Counted from the stretch's first letter, positions 16,686-26,874 are shown. The stretch is 64,000 bases of DNA from Pseudomonas beijingensis (GCF_030687295.1 NZ_CP117425.1:4282001-4346000), one strand, 5' to 3'. The notes: generated by a model not told the origin, from the letters alone. Translations and numbers: made by a program.

Positions 16686-17673
16686 AACCCTGGCGACGTT
16701 GCTGCTATGCGGCGCTGCCAGCCTGGCCCAGGCCGCCGAAACGGCGATTTGCTACAACTGCCCACCGGAATGGGCCGACTGGGGCACACAGCTCAAGGCC
16801 ATTGCCGATACCACTGGCGTGCAGGTCCCGCTGGACAACAAGAACTCCGGGCAGGCACTGGCGCAACTGGTCGCCGAACAGGCCGCGCCTGTAGCGGACG
16901 TGGTGTATTACGGCGTGACCTTCGGTTTGCAGGCGCAAAAAGCCGGGGTGGTCGGCACTTATCAACCCAAGGGCTGGGAACAGATTCCGGCAGGCTTGAA
17001 AGATCCGCAGGGACACTGGTTCGCCATTCACTCCGGCACCCTGGGCATCATGGTCAACGTCGATGCCTTGGGCGGCTTGCCTGTGCCGCAAAGCTGGGGC
17101 GATCTGCTCAAGCCTGAGTACAAAGGCATGGTCGGCTACCTTGATCCATCCAGCGCGTTCGTCGGTTACGTTTCCGCGGTAGCGATCAACCAGGCCATGG
17201 GCGGTAGCCTCAATGACTTCACGCCGGCGATCGATTACTTCCAGAAACTGGCGAAAAACTCACCCATCGTGCCCAAGCAGACCGCTTACGCACGGGTGTT
17301 GTCCGGGGAGTTGCCGATTCTGGTGGATTACGACTTCAACGCCTATCGGGCACGTTACAAGGACAAGGCCAACGTTGCTTTCGTGATCCCCAAGGAAGGC
17401 AGCATCAGCGTGCCTTACGTCATGAGCATCGTCGGCAACGCGCCGCATCGGGCCAATGCCGAGAAGGTCCTGGACTTCGTCCTGTCCGACCAGGGCCAGG
17501 CGCTCTGGGCCAAGGCCTACCTGCGACCGGTGCGGGCGATGAAGATGCCTGCCGACATCGCTGCGCAGTTTCTGCCAGACAGCGATTACGCCCGGGCCGG
17601 CGTGGTCGACTACCAGCAGATGGCGGCGGCACAGGAAGCCTTTTCTGCACGTTATCTGAAAGAGGTCAAGTAA
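16669..17673 (+). CDS. ABC transporter periplasmic substrate-binding protein
   Basis: 334 residues from ATG 16669 (AAGGAG upstream). A Sec signal peptide (RLRKTLATLLLCGAASLAQA, cleavage near residue 22) precedes a type 2 periplasmic-binding fold resembling the Fe(III)/putrescine/2-aminoethylphosphonate group. Segments such as HWFAIHSGTLGIMVN and SWGDLLKPEYKG are typical of that group. A CYNC pair sits just after the cleavage site. With the downstream phosphodiesterase, an organophosphorus substrate (phosphonate or glycerophosphodiester) is a reasonable guess but not shown. The next gene starts immediately after the stop. Confidence 0.88.
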   Translation: MIRLRKTLATLLLCGAASLAQAAETAICYNCPPEWADWGTQLKAIADTTGVQVPLDNKNSGQALAQLVAEQAAPVADVVYYGVTFGLQAQKAGVVGTYQPKGWEQIPAGLKDPQGHWFAIHSGTLGIMVNVDALGGLPVPQSWGDLLKPEYKGMVGYLDPSSAFVGYVSAVAINQAMGGSLNDFTPAIDYFQKLAKNSPIVPKQTAYARVLSGELPILVDYDFNAYRARYKDKANVAFVIPKEGSISVPYVMSIVGNAPHRANAEKVLDFVLSDQGQALWAKAYLRPVRAMKMPADIAAQFLPDSDYARAGVVDYQQMAAAQEAFSARYLKEVK

Positions 17674-18543
17674 GTGACCGCCTCGGTAATAAAAGCCCGG
17701 GGAGTCCCTTCGGGCCAGGCCACAGCGCCGCGTTTGCGGCTGACCGCGGCCTGGGCCCTGGCGCCTGCGGCTGCGGTGCTGTTCGCGTTCTGGTTGTTGC
17801 CACTGGCGCATCTGATCGTGCTGGGCGGGCAAAATCGCGACGGCGGCGAAAGCGGCTATTGGCAGGTACTGAGCAGTGCGCAATACCTGGGCAGTCTGGT
17901 ACAGACCTGCCTGCTGGCCTTGGCGACGACCCTGGCGGCGCTCTTGGTGGGGGGCATCAGTGGTTTTTTTCTCAGCCGCCAACGCTTCTTCGGCCGCTCG
18001 CTGCTGGTCGCCTTGTTAACGTTTCCGTTGGCATTCCCCGGCGTGGTGGTCGGCTTCCTGGTGATTCTGCTGGCCGGGCGCCAAGGCTTGTTCGCCAGCC
18101 TTGGCCTCGAGCTGGCGGGTGAACGCTGGATCTTCGCTTACTCGCTGATGGGGTTGTGCCTCGGTTATCTGTACTTCTCGATTCCACGGGTGATCCTCAC
18201 GGTGATGGCTGCTTGTGAAAGCCTCGATCGCAGCCTGGAAGAAGCTGCTCATTCCCTGGGCGCCGGCCACTGGCGAGTGGTTTGCGATGTCATCGTCCCC
18301 GGTCTGGCACCGGCACTGGTCTCGTGCGGGGCGATCTGCTTTGCGACCTCCATGGGCGCGTTCGGTACGGCCTTCACCCTCGGCACCCGCCTGAATGTGA
18401 CCCCGGTGGCGATCTACAACGTGTTCACCAACTACGCCAATTTCGCCGTGGCCGCTGCGCTGTCGGTGGTGTTGGGGGCGCTGACGTGGGCAGTACTGCT
18501 ACTGGCCCGACGGCTGGCAAAAAACTCGAGGACCGTCTTGTGA
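17674..18543 (+). CDS. ABC transporter permease (first subunit)
   Basis: 289 residues from GTG 17674, directly following the binding-protein stop. Six hydrophobic segments. The EAA loop that contacts the ATPase reads EEAAHSLGAGHWRVVCDVIVPG. It is of the binding-protein-dependent inner-membrane type (PotB/PhnU-like). It overlaps the second permease gene at GTGA, so translation is coupled and the two subunits likely form a heterodimeric channel. Confidence 0.9.
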   Translation: MTASVIKARGVPSGQATAPRLRLTAAWALAPAAAVLFAFWLLPLAHLIVLGGQNRDGGESGYWQVLSSAQYLGSLVQTCLLALATTLAALLVGGISGFFLSRQRFFGRSLLVALLTFPLAFPGVVVGFLVILLAGRQGLFASLGLELAGERWIFAYSLMGLCLGYLYFSIPRVILTVMAACESLDRSLEEAAHSLGAGHWRVVCDVIVPGLAPALVSCGAICFATSMGAFGTAFTLGTRLNVTPVAIYNVFTNYANFAVAAALSVVLGALTWAVLLLARRLAKNSRTVL

Positions 18544-19334
18544 AGCGCTCAACGCTGTTTATCGGCCAGTTGGTGTTTACCCTGCTGGTCTGCGCGTTCA
18601 TGTTGGTGCCCGTGCTGATGTCACTGCTGGCCGGGCTCACGCGCAATTATTTCCAGGGCGTCTCCAGTGGCCTGACGTTCGATTGGCTGGTGCAAGTCTG
18701 GCAGGCCTATTCGCCGACAGTCTGGCTATCCCTGCAACTGGCCGTGGCCTGTGCGCTGTGCGTCTGCGTGGTGGGTGTTCCGGCGGCTTACGCGTTGGTG
18801 CGGATGAACAACCGCTTCAGCCGTGCGTTCGAGGAACTGATGGTGCTGCCGGTGGCGATGCCTGGCCTGGCCAGCGCCCTGGCGTTGCTGCTCACCTATG
18901 GGCAATTCGGTGGGTTTCGCAGCAGTTGGCTGTTCATCCTCGTCGGCCATGTGCTGTTCACCTTGCCGTTCCTGGTGCGCCCGGTAATGGCGGTGATGCA
19001 ACGTCAGCAACTGCCTGTCCTGGAAGAAGCCGCCGCCAGCCTTGGCGCCGGGCCGCTACGACGATTCTTCAGTGTGGTGGTACCCAACTGCCGGGCGGGG
19101 ATCCTCGCTGGGGTCCTGATGGTCGTCACGCTGTCGTTGGGCGAGTTCAACCTGACCTGGATGCTCCACACCCCAATGACCAAAACATTGCCGGTAGGCC
19201 TGGCTGACAGCTATGCCTCAGCCAGGCTGGAAGTCGCCAGTGCCTACACCCTCATATTCCTGCTGATGATCGTGCCGCTGCTGATTGCGCTGCAGGCCAT
19301 CAGCGCGCGCCTTTCCCGTGGAGAAAAACGATGA
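18540..19334 (+). CDS. ABC transporter permease (second subunit)
   Basis: 264 residues from GTG 18540 in the GTGA overlap; an in-frame longer start would lie deep in the previous gene and is not credible. Six membrane segments, with the EAA loop as EEAAASLGAGPLRRFFSVVVPN. PotC/PhnV-like. The stop overlaps the ATPase start (ATGA), continuing the coupled operon. Confidence 0.9.
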   Translation: MKRSTLFIGQLVFTLLVCAFMLVPVLMSLLAGLTRNYFQGVSSGLTFDWLVQVWQAYSPTVWLSLQLAVACALCVCVVGVPAAYALVRMNNRFSRAFEELMVLPVAMPGLASALALLLTYGQFGGFRSSWLFILVGHVLFTLPFLVRPVMAVMQRQQLPVLEEAAASLGAGPLRRFFSVVVPNCRAGILAGVLMVVTLSLGEFNLTWMLHTPMTKTLPVGLADSYASARLEVASAYTLIFLLMIVPLLIALQAISARLSRGEKR

Positions 19335-20362
19335 CCGGAACCACCATTCGCCTGGCAGGTTGCCGCAAGGCGTTCTCCGACGGCACCGTTGCCGTCCATG
19401 ACCTGGACCTGACCATCAATGCCGGAGAAACCCTGGCGATCCTCGGCCCGTCCGGTTGCGGTAAAACCACGACCTTGCGCCTGATCGCCGGCCTTGAGCG
19501 TCCGGATGCGGGGCAGGTGTTTTTTGGCGACACCGACGTCACCCGCCTGCCCATCGAACGACGCGACGTGGGCATGGTGTTCCAGAACTATGCGTTGTTT
19601 CCCAACCTGGATGTGGCCGGCAACATCGTTTATGGCTTGAAGATTCGCGGCATGGCGCCGGCTGAACGGAACAGGCGCTGCTCGGAGTTGCTGGAACTGG
19701 TGGGCCTTCAGGACCATGGCAAGCGCAGCATCCACGAGCTGTCCGGCGGTCAACGCCAGCGGGTCGCCCTCGCCCGCGCCCTGGCGCCCAAGCCTCGGGT
19801 ATTGCTGCTTGACGAACCGTTGGCGGCGCTGGATGCGCAGTTGCGCGAACGCTTGCGCAGCGAGTTGGATCAGTTGCTACGCCATCTGGGCATTACGGCG
19901 GTGTTCGTCACCCACGACCAGGGCGAAGCCATGGCCCTGGGCAATCGGATTCTGGTCATGGAACACGGCCGCGTCGCACAGTTGGCCAGCCCAAGGGACA
20001 TCTACCAACAACCGGCCAACACGTTCGTCGCCAGTTTTGTCGGCAACCTCAACGCTTTTCCAGTGCTCGCCCACACGCCCCTGGGCTTGAAAGTCAGTGG
20101 CGGAGAGTTGCCGTGGCGCGGTGGCGGACTGCCTGCCACCGTCTACTGCCGGCCCGAACATTTGCGGGTGATGGACAACGAGGGGCATCTGCGCGGGCGC
20201 CTGGTAGGCCAGTTTTTCCAAGGGGCCCAAAGCCGCCTGTTGGTGGACGTCGGCGCCGCCCAGCCATTGCTGGTGGACAGCACCGACAACGTCATCCACG
20301 CCACCGGCGCCCTGATTGCCTTGGCCGTCGAGCCGCAAGTGCTGTTCACCCTGTCATCGTGA
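19331..20362 (+). CDS. ABC transporter ATP-binding protein
   Basis: 343 residues. Walker A GPSGCGKTT at about 39-47, Q-loop VFQNYALFP, signature LSGGQRQR, Walker B VLLLDEPLAALD, switch His in VFVTHDQGEA. A C-terminal TOBE/OB region (about 240-343, with YCRPEHLRV) identifies the CUT1/MOI-like subgroup (PotA, FbpC, PhnT). It energises import through the two permeases. The start overlaps the second permease stop. Confidence 0.93.
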   Translation: MTGTTIRLAGCRKAFSDGTVAVHDLDLTINAGETLAILGPSGCGKTTTLRLIAGLERPDAGQVFFGDTDVTRLPIERRDVGMVFQNYALFPNLDVAGNIVYGLKIRGMAPAERNRRCSELLELVGLQDHGKRSIHELSGGQRQRVALARALAPKPRVLLLDEPLAALDAQLRERLRSELDQLLRHLGITAVFVTHDQGEAMALGNRILVMEHGRVAQLASPRDIYQQPANTFVASFVGNLNAFPVLAHTPLGLKVSGGELPWRGGGLPATVYCRPEHLRVMDNEGHLRGRLVGQFFQGAQSRLLVDVGAAQPLLVDSTDNVIHATGALIALAVEPQVLFTLSS

Positions 20363-20387
20363 TCTTCGTGTTTTCAGAGGGCTTATT

Positions 20388-21218
20388 TTGAATCATCCGT
20401 TTCTCATTGCGCAGATCAGTGACCTGCATCTCAAGGCCGGGGAAAAACTGACCTATGGCGTCGTTGATACCCTCGCCGCGTTGCGTCGTGCCGTCGATCA
20501 TTTGAATACCCAGGTGCCGCGCCCCGACATCGTAGTAATCAGTGGCGACCTGGTCGACTTCGGTCGCCCTGATGAATACGCCGTATTGCACCCCGAACTG
20601 GCGCGCCTGCACATGCCTTGCTACCTGGTGCCTGGCAACCACGACAACCGCGAACATTTGCGGGCGGCATTTGCCGATCACGCCTACTTGCCAAGTTTGG
20701 CTGGAGCCCCCTTGGATTGGGTCGTCGAGGAGCATCCGCTGCGCCTGATTGGCCTGGACAGCACCATTCCCGGCGGTCATGGCGGTCAGTTACTGGATAG
20801 CCAATTGCGCTGGCTCGATGAACAGTTGGCCCGTCGTCCCGAGGTGCCAACGCTGCTGGTCCTGCACCATCCGCCGTTTATCAGCGGCATCGGCCACATG
20901 GACCGCGAGCCGTTCATCAACGCCTCGGCACTGGAACAGGTCATCGCCCGCCATCCACAGGTAGAGCGTTTGCTCTGCGGGCATTTGCATCGGCCGATGC
21001 AGCGGCGCTTCGGCGGTAGCCTGAGTTGCGTGTGCCCCGGCACCTCACATCAAATCGTCCTGGATCTACAGCCAAGCGCGCCCGCGCATTTCAACCTGGA
21101 ACCACCCGGATACCTGCTGCATCACTGGCATGACCAGGGTTTGGTGACCCATAACGGTGTGTTTGGCCAGTATCCCGGGCCGTATCCGTTCTATGACGCT
21201 CATGGATTGATCGACTGA
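20388..21218 (+). CDS. Metallophosphoesterase, GpdQ/CpdA-like phosphodiesterase
   Basis: 276 residues from TTG 20388 with AGAGG upstream; the frame upstream of this is not homologous. All calcineurin-like metal motifs are present: DLH (QISDLHLK), GDLVDFG, GNHDN, LHHPP and GHLHRP. The phrase GEKLTYGVVDT and GRPDEY resemble GpdQ, which cleaves glycerophosphodiesters and phosphonate monoesters. No signal peptide is present, so it would act in the cytoplasm on the imported substrate. It follows the ATPase gene by 25 bp and is probably the last cytoplasmic step of this uptake operon. Confidence 0.86.
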   Translation: MNHPFLIAQISDLHLKAGEKLTYGVVDTLAALRRAVDHLNTQVPRPDIVVISGDLVDFGRPDEYAVLHPELARLHMPCYLVPGNHDNREHLRAAFADHAYLPSLAGAPLDWVVEEHPLRLIGLDSTIPGGHGGQLLDSQLRWLDEQLARRPEVPTLLVLHHPPFISGIGHMDREPFINASALEQVIARHPQVERLLCGHLHRPMQRRFGGSLSCVCPGTSHQIVLDLQPSAPAHFNLEPPGYLLHHWHDQGLVTHNGVFGQYPGPYPFYDAHGLID

Positions 21219-21397
21219 CAACCCCAGGGACTTTTACTGATGCCGTTCTTTGGAGATTTATCCCCTACCCCACTCAATGCACTGAAGTTTTTCCAACGAG
21301 TTATTTAACGCCTCGGCCAATCATCTGATCGGTCGAGCGCTTCCTGCTGTCTTTTCAACATGCCCGGAACAGAGATTCCGCGGTGGAGTTCGCCCTG

Positions 21398-22717
21398 ATG
21401 AAAGTCCTATTTAACGTACTGAGTGTTTTAACGGGTGGTATGACGCTTGTCCTCAGCCCATTGGCGTCGGCTGATTTTATCAGCGACAGCAAGGCCAACT
21501 TGAACTTGCGCAACTTCTACTTCAATAACGATAACCGTGACGGAGCCGCCGCGCCTTCGAAGACCGAAGAATGGGGCCAGGCCTTCATGCTCAATTATCA
21601 GTCGGGGTTTACCGACGGCACCGTCGGGTTCGGCCTGGATGCCATGGGGCTGCTGGGCCTGAAGCTCGACAGTGGCGCCGGCCGTCATGTCGGTGGCTCG
21701 ATGTTTCCCAACGATGGCGACAAGGCGGCGGACCAATGGGCTCGTCTCGGTGCCACGGCCAAGATGCGTGTCTCCAAGACCGAGCTGCGGTACGGCACCT
21801 TGCAACCGAAGTTGCCGATCCTGGTCTCCAACGATGGTCGCCTGCTGCCGCAAACCTTCGAGGGCGGGCAAGTCACCAGCAATGAAATCGACAACCTGAC
21901 GTTCACCGCTGGCCAGTTGGAACACGCCACAGGGCGTGCGTCCAGCGACAGCGCCGGCCTGGCCGTTGCGGGCGGCACCCAGGAAAGCAATAAATTCACC
22001 TTTGCCGGTGGCGATTACAAACTGACCAAGGATCTGACCGCGCAGTATTACTACGCCAATCTTGAAGACTACTATCAACAGCACTTCGCCGGTTTGCTGC
22101 ATGTATTACCGTTGGGTGAATACGGTTCGTTGAAAACCGACCTGCGTTACTTCAAAACCACGTCCGATGGCAAGAACAGCAGCGCTGCCGGTCGCGCCAG
22201 TGGTTACAAACTCGGCGGTTATACCAAGGATGGCAACGGCGAGATCGACAACGACACCTGGAGCGCGGCGTTCATTTATTCGTTGGGTGGCCATGCCATT
22301 ACCGCGGGTTATCAGCGTGTTTCCGAAGACAGCAACTTTACGCAACTGAACCAGGGCGGCCTGGTGGGCAAAGGCGAAGGCGGCGCAAGTCTTTACCTCT
22401 ACACCGACCGCACCATCCAGACGTTCATCCAGGCCGGTGAGCGCACGGCATTCGCGCAATATGCCTATGACTTCGCAGCGCTTGGCGTTCCGGGTTTGAA
22501 GGCCTCGGTGATGTACCTCAAGGGCGACAACATCCAGACCGCCAGCGGCCGGGACGCCAGTGAATGGGAACGTGATATCTCCCTGGACTATGTGATCCAG
22601 AGCGGCACGTTGAAGAACGTCGGTTTCGGCTGGCGCAACGGGATGTCGCGAAGCGATATCGCCCGCGACCAGGATCAAAATCGCCTGTTTGTGAGCTACA
22701 GCATTCCGTTGATGTAA
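21398..22717 (+). CDS. OprD family outer-membrane porin
   Basis: 439 residues from ATG 21398 (TGGAG 9 bp upstream). Signal peptide MKVLFNVLSVLTGGMTLVLS with cleavage near SPLASA, then the OprD-type N-terminus DFISDSKANLNLRNFYFNND. Alternating beta strands run throughout, and the C-terminal strand ends in the OprD-like FVSYSIPLM. OprD porins are substrate-specific channels for amino acids, sugars or aromatic acids. It lies 180 bp after the phosphodiesterase and is followed by a terminator, so it probably supplies outer-membrane entry for the same ABC substrate. Confidence 0.9.
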   Translation: MKVLFNVLSVLTGGMTLVLSPLASADFISDSKANLNLRNFYFNNDNRDGAAAPSKTEEWGQAFMLNYQSGFTDGTVGFGLDAMGLLGLKLDSGAGRHVGGSMFPNDGDKAADQWARLGATAKMRVSKTELRYGTLQPKLPILVSNDGRLLPQTFEGGQVTSNEIDNLTFTAGQLEHATGRASSDSAGLAVAGGTQESNKFTFAGGDYKLTKDLTAQYYYANLEDYYQQHFAGLLHVLPLGEYGSLKTDLRYFKTTSDGKNSSAAGRASGYKLGGYTKDGNGEIDNDTWSAAFIYSLGGHAITAGYQRVSEDSNFTQLNQGGLVGKGEGGASLYLYTDRTIQTFIQAGERTAFAQYAYDFAALGVPGLKASVMYLKGDNIQTASGRDASEWERDISLDYVIQSGTLKNVGFGWRNGMSRSDIARDQDQNRLFVSYSIPLM

Positions 22718-22724
22718 CCGTGCA

Positions 22725-22768
22725 GGAGGAAGGAGCCGGAAGCACTCCCACCGCGGCTCCTTTCCTCC
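22725..22768 (+). terminator. Rho-independent-like hairpin after the porin gene
   Basis: GGAGGAAGGAGCCG pairs with CGGCTCCTTTCCTCC across a 15-nt loop, with one bulged base, starting 8 bp after the porin stop. No long T tract follows, so efficiency is uncertain. Confidence 0.6.
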
Positions 22769-22955
22769 CGCCTTCAAGGCATGCCCATTGCCCTGGCGCC
22801 GGGCCTACCGCGCTGTTGCACTGACACAGCAGCGTTGCCTTCCCGGGCACATTGATTCGCAGGATCGGGCAAGCATCAGCCCGGATCGTGCAACCCTCCG
22901 CAAATATTCCTTCCTATAGTTGATCAGAGCCAAACCATCTGGAGCTGGTCCCCCT

Positions 22956-23429
22956 ATGAGCGCCCTGAACATAAACGGCCGTGAATACACGGTCGACGTC
23001 GACCCTGGCACCCCTATTCTCTGGACCCTGCGCGACACGCTGGGCATGACCGGCACCAAGTTCGGCTGCGGCGCGGCGCTTTGTGGTGCCTGCACCGTGC
23101 ACCTGGATGGCCAGGCCATTCGTTCCTGCGTGACGCCCATCGCCGCCGCCGAAGGCAAGAAGATCACCACCATCGAAGCGGCAACCGATGGCAGCGACCC
23201 GGTTGGCAGTGCCGTGCACGAGGCGTGGGTCAAACACGACGTGGCGCAATGCGGCTACTGCCAGAGTGGCCAGATCATGAGCGCAACGGCTTTCCTCAAG
23301 GCCCAGCCCAAGGGCAAGCAGCCCACGGCGGCCGAGATCGACTCGGCCATGGCCGGCAACATCTGTCGCTGTGGCACCTACGCCCGAATCCGCGCCGCGG
23401 TGGCTGATGCCGCCAAAGCCCTTGCCTGA
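22956..23429 (+). CDS. iorA: (2Fe-2S)-binding small subunit of a molybdenum hydroxylase
   Basis: 157 residues from ATG 22956 (GGAG upstream). A plant-type ferredoxin domain has the cysteine set CGAALCGAC plus a later Cys (IRSC). A helical domain carries CGYCQSGQ and ICRCGTY for the second 2Fe-2S cluster. This is the IorA/CoxS layout, transferring electrons from the molybdopterin subunit. The large-subunit gene follows after 12 bp. Substrate is probably an N-heterocycle or aldehyde; the gene symbol is by family resemblance only. Confidence 0.88.
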   Translation: MSALNINGREYTVDVDPGTPILWTLRDTLGMTGTKFGCGAALCGACTVHLDGQAIRSCVTPIAAAEGKKITTIEAATDGSDPVGSAVHEAWVKHDVAQCGYCQSGQIMSATAFLKAQPKGKQPTAAEIDSAMAGNICRCGTYARIRAAVADAAKALA

Positions 23430-23441
23430 TCGGAGCCGACC

Positions 23442-25683
23442 ATGTTGAACGAGATTTTCCCCGACGAGTTGCCCCGCGCCTTGCAGCACACGCTGGAGCG
23501 CGATCAGGCCGACGGCCCCGCTACGCTGCCCCGCCGCAGTTTTCTCAAGATTGTCGGCATCGGTGGTCTGGCGCTCGGCGCTTTTCCCCACTTGGCCCTG
23601 GCGCAGGAGACCAACGGCGCAGTCCCAACGCCGCTCAACCCGACTCAGCAGCCCTCCGCATTTGTGCAGATCGCCCCTGACGGCGTGGTAACGGTGACCA
23701 TCAACCGCCTGGAGTTCGGCCAGGGTGTGCAGACCGCCCTGCCCATGATTCTCGCCGAAGAACTGGATGCCGACTGGAGCCTGGTGCGCAGTCGCAACGG
23801 TAACAGCGACGCCGCCTATATGGACCCGGCCTTTGGCATACACCTGACTGGCGGCTCCAACTCGATCAAGAACAGCTATACCCAATACCGCGAACTGGGC
23901 GCCCGCGCTCGCGCCATGCTGCTTGCGGCGGCAGCCGCGCGTTGGAACGTCGATGTCGCGAGCCTGAGCACCCAAGCCGGCATGGTGCTCGGCCCCGCCG
24001 GGCGTAAAGCGAGCTATGGCGAGCTGGCCGAGGCCGCGATGGCCCTGCCCGTACCGGAAACGATCACGCTCAAGGATCCCAAGGATTTCCGAATCATCGG
24101 CCAGGCCACCACGCGCATCGATGCGAAAGCCAAGAGCAGTGGCCAGCAGGAATTTGGCATCGACATGCATCTGCCGGGGCAGCTCACAGCCGTGGTGGCA
24201 CGTCCGCCAGTGTTCGGCGCCAGGATTGCCTCTTTGGATGACAGTGCGGCACGGGCAACCAAAGGGGTGAAAGCTGTGTTTCGCGTGCCGCTGGACCGAG
24301 GTGCTGAAGGCGTTGCTGTGGTGGCGGACGGTTATTGGCAGGCGAAACTGGCGCGTGATGCGCTGAAGCTGGAATGGGACTTGGCCAGCGTCGAGAAAGT
24401 GGACAGTGAAAAGCAACGGGGTCCAATACCGGGAGCTGGCCGCTCAACCCGGCCCACGACAATTCGACGCTGACATGACACCGCTTGCCAGCGCGCCGCA
24501 TCAGTTGGAAGCCGAGTTTGTGTTCCCTTACCTCGCCCACGCGCCCATGGAGCCGTTGAACTGCACCGTGCAACTCGCGCAGGGGCGCGCCCAGTTGTGG
24601 GTCGGCACCCAGTTTCCTGGCGGCGATGGCGCGGCAGCTGCACGGGTCCTGAATCTGCAACCCGAACAAGTCCAGGTCAATGTGCAGACGGCGGGCGGAG
24701 GTTTCGGCCGGCGTGGCGTGCCCACCAACGATTTTGTCGTGCTGGCTTGCGAGGTGGCCAAGGCCGCGCACGCCGCCGGGCTTGATGCTCCTATCCGCAC
24801 ACTCTGGAGCCGTGAGGACGATATCAAGGGTGGCTACTATCGCCCCATGCACCTGCACCGCGCGCGCATCGGTTTTGACGACAGCGGTAAGGTGCTGGCC
24901 TGGGACCATGTCTTGGTCGGGCAATCCATCGTCAGTGGCACGCTGTTCGAGGGGATGGTGAAGAACGGGATCGATGCCACCGCAACAGAGGGAATGCGTA
25001 ATCCTTATCCGCTGCCGATGCGCCTGACAGTCCACCACCCCAAACTCAACGTCCCCGTATTGTGGTGGCGCAGCGTCGGTTCCACCCATACGGCATTCGT
25101 GATGGAAACACTGATCGACGAGATCGCCCGCACCACCAAACAGGACCCGGTGGCGTACCGGATGAAGCTGTTTGGCGACCAGAGCCCACGGCATCGCGAA
25201 GCGCTGCAATTGGCCGTGGACAAGAGTGGGTATGGCAAGCGCCAGCTGGCGGCGGGCCGTGCCTGGGGCGTGGCGGTCCACGAATCGTTCAGTTCGGTGG
25301 TGGCGTACGTCGTCGAAGCCTCGGTGCAGGATGGTCGTCCGGTGCTGCACCAGGTGACCGCCGGCGTGCACTGCAATCTGGTCGTCAACCCACGCAGCGT
25401 TGAAGCCCAGGTACAAGGCGCTGCGCTGATGGGCTTGTCGATGTGCCTGCCAGGTGGCGCCGTCACCCTGAAGGACGGCGTCGTGCAGCAGAGCAATTTT
25501 GCCGACTTCAGCGTGCCGCGCATTACCGACATGCCGGAATTCGCCGTCCACATCGTGCCCAGCGCCGAACCACCCACGGGGATGGGTGAGCCCGGTTTGC
25601 CAGCGTTGGCTCCGGCGTTTGCCAATGCCGTGGCGAGCCTGACGGGTAAGCCGTTGCGTGAGTTGCCGTTCAAGTTGACGTGA
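23442..25683 (+). pseudogene. iorB: Molybdopterin-binding large subunit (IorB-like), single-base frameshift
   Basis: The first frame encodes a Tat signal (RRSFLKIVGIGGLALGAF, about 31-48) and the N-terminal molybdopterin region with FGQGVQTALPMILAEELD. The second frame continues EFVFPYLAHAPMEPLNC, QTAGGGFGRRG and the C-terminal GMGEPGLPALAPAFANA, holding the catalytic Glu. The frames meet in a GGGG run at 24418-24421; dropping one G joins SEKQR to VQYRELA. The corrected protein is about 746 residues, the normal IorB size. It would be exported folded with its cofactor and the small subunit. Probably a sequencing error or very recent mutation. Confidence 0.85.
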
Positions 25684-25697
25684 CAGAAACATGAGGC

Positions 25698-25722
25698 CGT
25701 CTGGCAGTTGCGCTGCCAGACG
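25698..25722. terminator. Bidirectional hairpin between convergent genes
   Basis: CGTCTGGCAG and CTGCCAGACG form a perfect 10-bp stem with a 5-nt loop, placed between the ends of the oxidoreductase (plus) and the AraC gene (minus). Confidence 0.75.
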
Positions 25723-25732
25723 TGCCTCCCTG

Positions 25733-26644
25733 TTACAAGCGAATCCGCTTGATATCCCGCTGCGGTGGCTCTCCGAACAGGCGGCTGTACTCGCGGCTGA
25801 ACTGCGAAGCACTTTCATAGCCAACCTGCCCGCCTGCGCTGCTCGCGTCGACATTCTGGGTCAACATCAAATGCCGAGCGGCTTGTAGCCTTAACTGTTT
25901 CTGGTATTGCAGCGGACTCATTCCGGTCACGGTGCGAAAGTGCTGGCGAAAGGTAGAAGGACTCATGTGCGCCTGTGCCGCCAGATCGTCCATGCGCAGC
26001 GTCAGGCGAAAATTGAGTTTCAACCAGGCGAGGGTCTTGGCGATGTGTTGGCTGGGTGAGCCTGCGGCGATGACATGCAGCAATTGCGGAGCATGGGCAC
26101 CGCTTAACAGACGAGCGATGATCTCTTCCTTGATCAGCGGGGCCACAGTCTCAAGCAGTGGCGGCTCCTTCAACAGCTCGACCAGACGCTTCAGGGCATC
26201 CAGCACACCGGCATCCAAAGCCTGCACGGTAATGGGTTTGAACGCGTCGTCTCTCATGCGTTGCGACAGCCGCATGCGCTCGGCCACTTGCATCACCGTG
26301 GTGCTTTCGAATCTCAGCATCATGCCCAGGAAAGGCTCGGCGACGCTGGCCTGGCAGATATGTGAAATGACTGGCAGATCTACGCTGGTCACCATGGACT
26401 GACCGGGTGAATAGGTCAGGATGTCCTCCCCCACCATGGCTTGCTTACGGCCTTGCAAGGTGACGCCGATACCCAGGCCGTAGATGCAGTGCATGGGCGC
26501 AGTGATCGCTTTGCGCCGATGCAGGCTCAAGCCGGGTATGGCGGTGATCTGGTCGCCGTCGCTGGGCAGCCGTTGACTGACCGAATCGGCCAGACGTTCT
26601 ATGTCGCTGAGGGTTTTGGCGCTTGTAAAAATCGGTTGGCACAT
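25733..26644 (-). CDS. AraC family transcriptional regulator
   Basis: 303 residues from ATG 26644 (AGGAGTCGA upstream). An AraC_N-type ligand domain (about 25-185, with IYGLGIGVTLQGRKQ) is followed by a C-terminal double HTH (MDDLAAQAHMSPSTFRQHF and GYESASQFSREYSRLFG). This subgroup is often found beside, and thought to regulate, oxidoreductase genes. Its convergence with the molybdenum hydroxylase genes is consistent with that, but no operator is evident. Confidence 0.88.
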   Translation of the reverse strand: MCQPIFTSAKTLSDIERLADSVSQRLPSDGDQITAIPGLSLHRRKAITAPMHCIYGLGIGVTLQGRKQAMVGEDILTYSPGQSMVTSVDLPVISHICQASVAEPFLGMMLRFESTTVMQVAERMRLSQRMRDDAFKPITVQALDAGVLDALKRLVELLKEPPLLETVAPLIKEEIIARLLSGAHAPQLLHVIAAGSPSQHIAKTLAWLKLNFRLTLRMDDLAAQAHMSPSTFRQHFRTVTGMSPLQYQKQLRLQAARHLMLTQNVDASSAGGQVGYESASQFSREYSRLFGEPPQRDIKRIRL

Positions 26645-26874
26645 TCGACTCCTGGAAACATCAGGCCTGGACGGCTCACAGCGAACGAGGTTCGCTCTGA
26701 CCGCAAGTCCGCCCACGGTGGAGTATGCTGGGCCGGTGGTTCGGCTCGCTTGCCTGATCAGCGCAATTTCTTGCACGATTCAACGAGCCATCAGAGCCAG
26801 AAGACCCTGACATCCAAGTATAACAAGATGTTTCAGAAAATAAGGATGCCCAAAGCGATGACTTCGCCTGGCAC

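Noticed and set aside
22914..25854. Two long minus-strand open frames over the molybdenum hydroxylase genes
   Set aside because: Both are shadows of well-conserved plus-strand genes with iron-sulfur and molybdopterin motifs.
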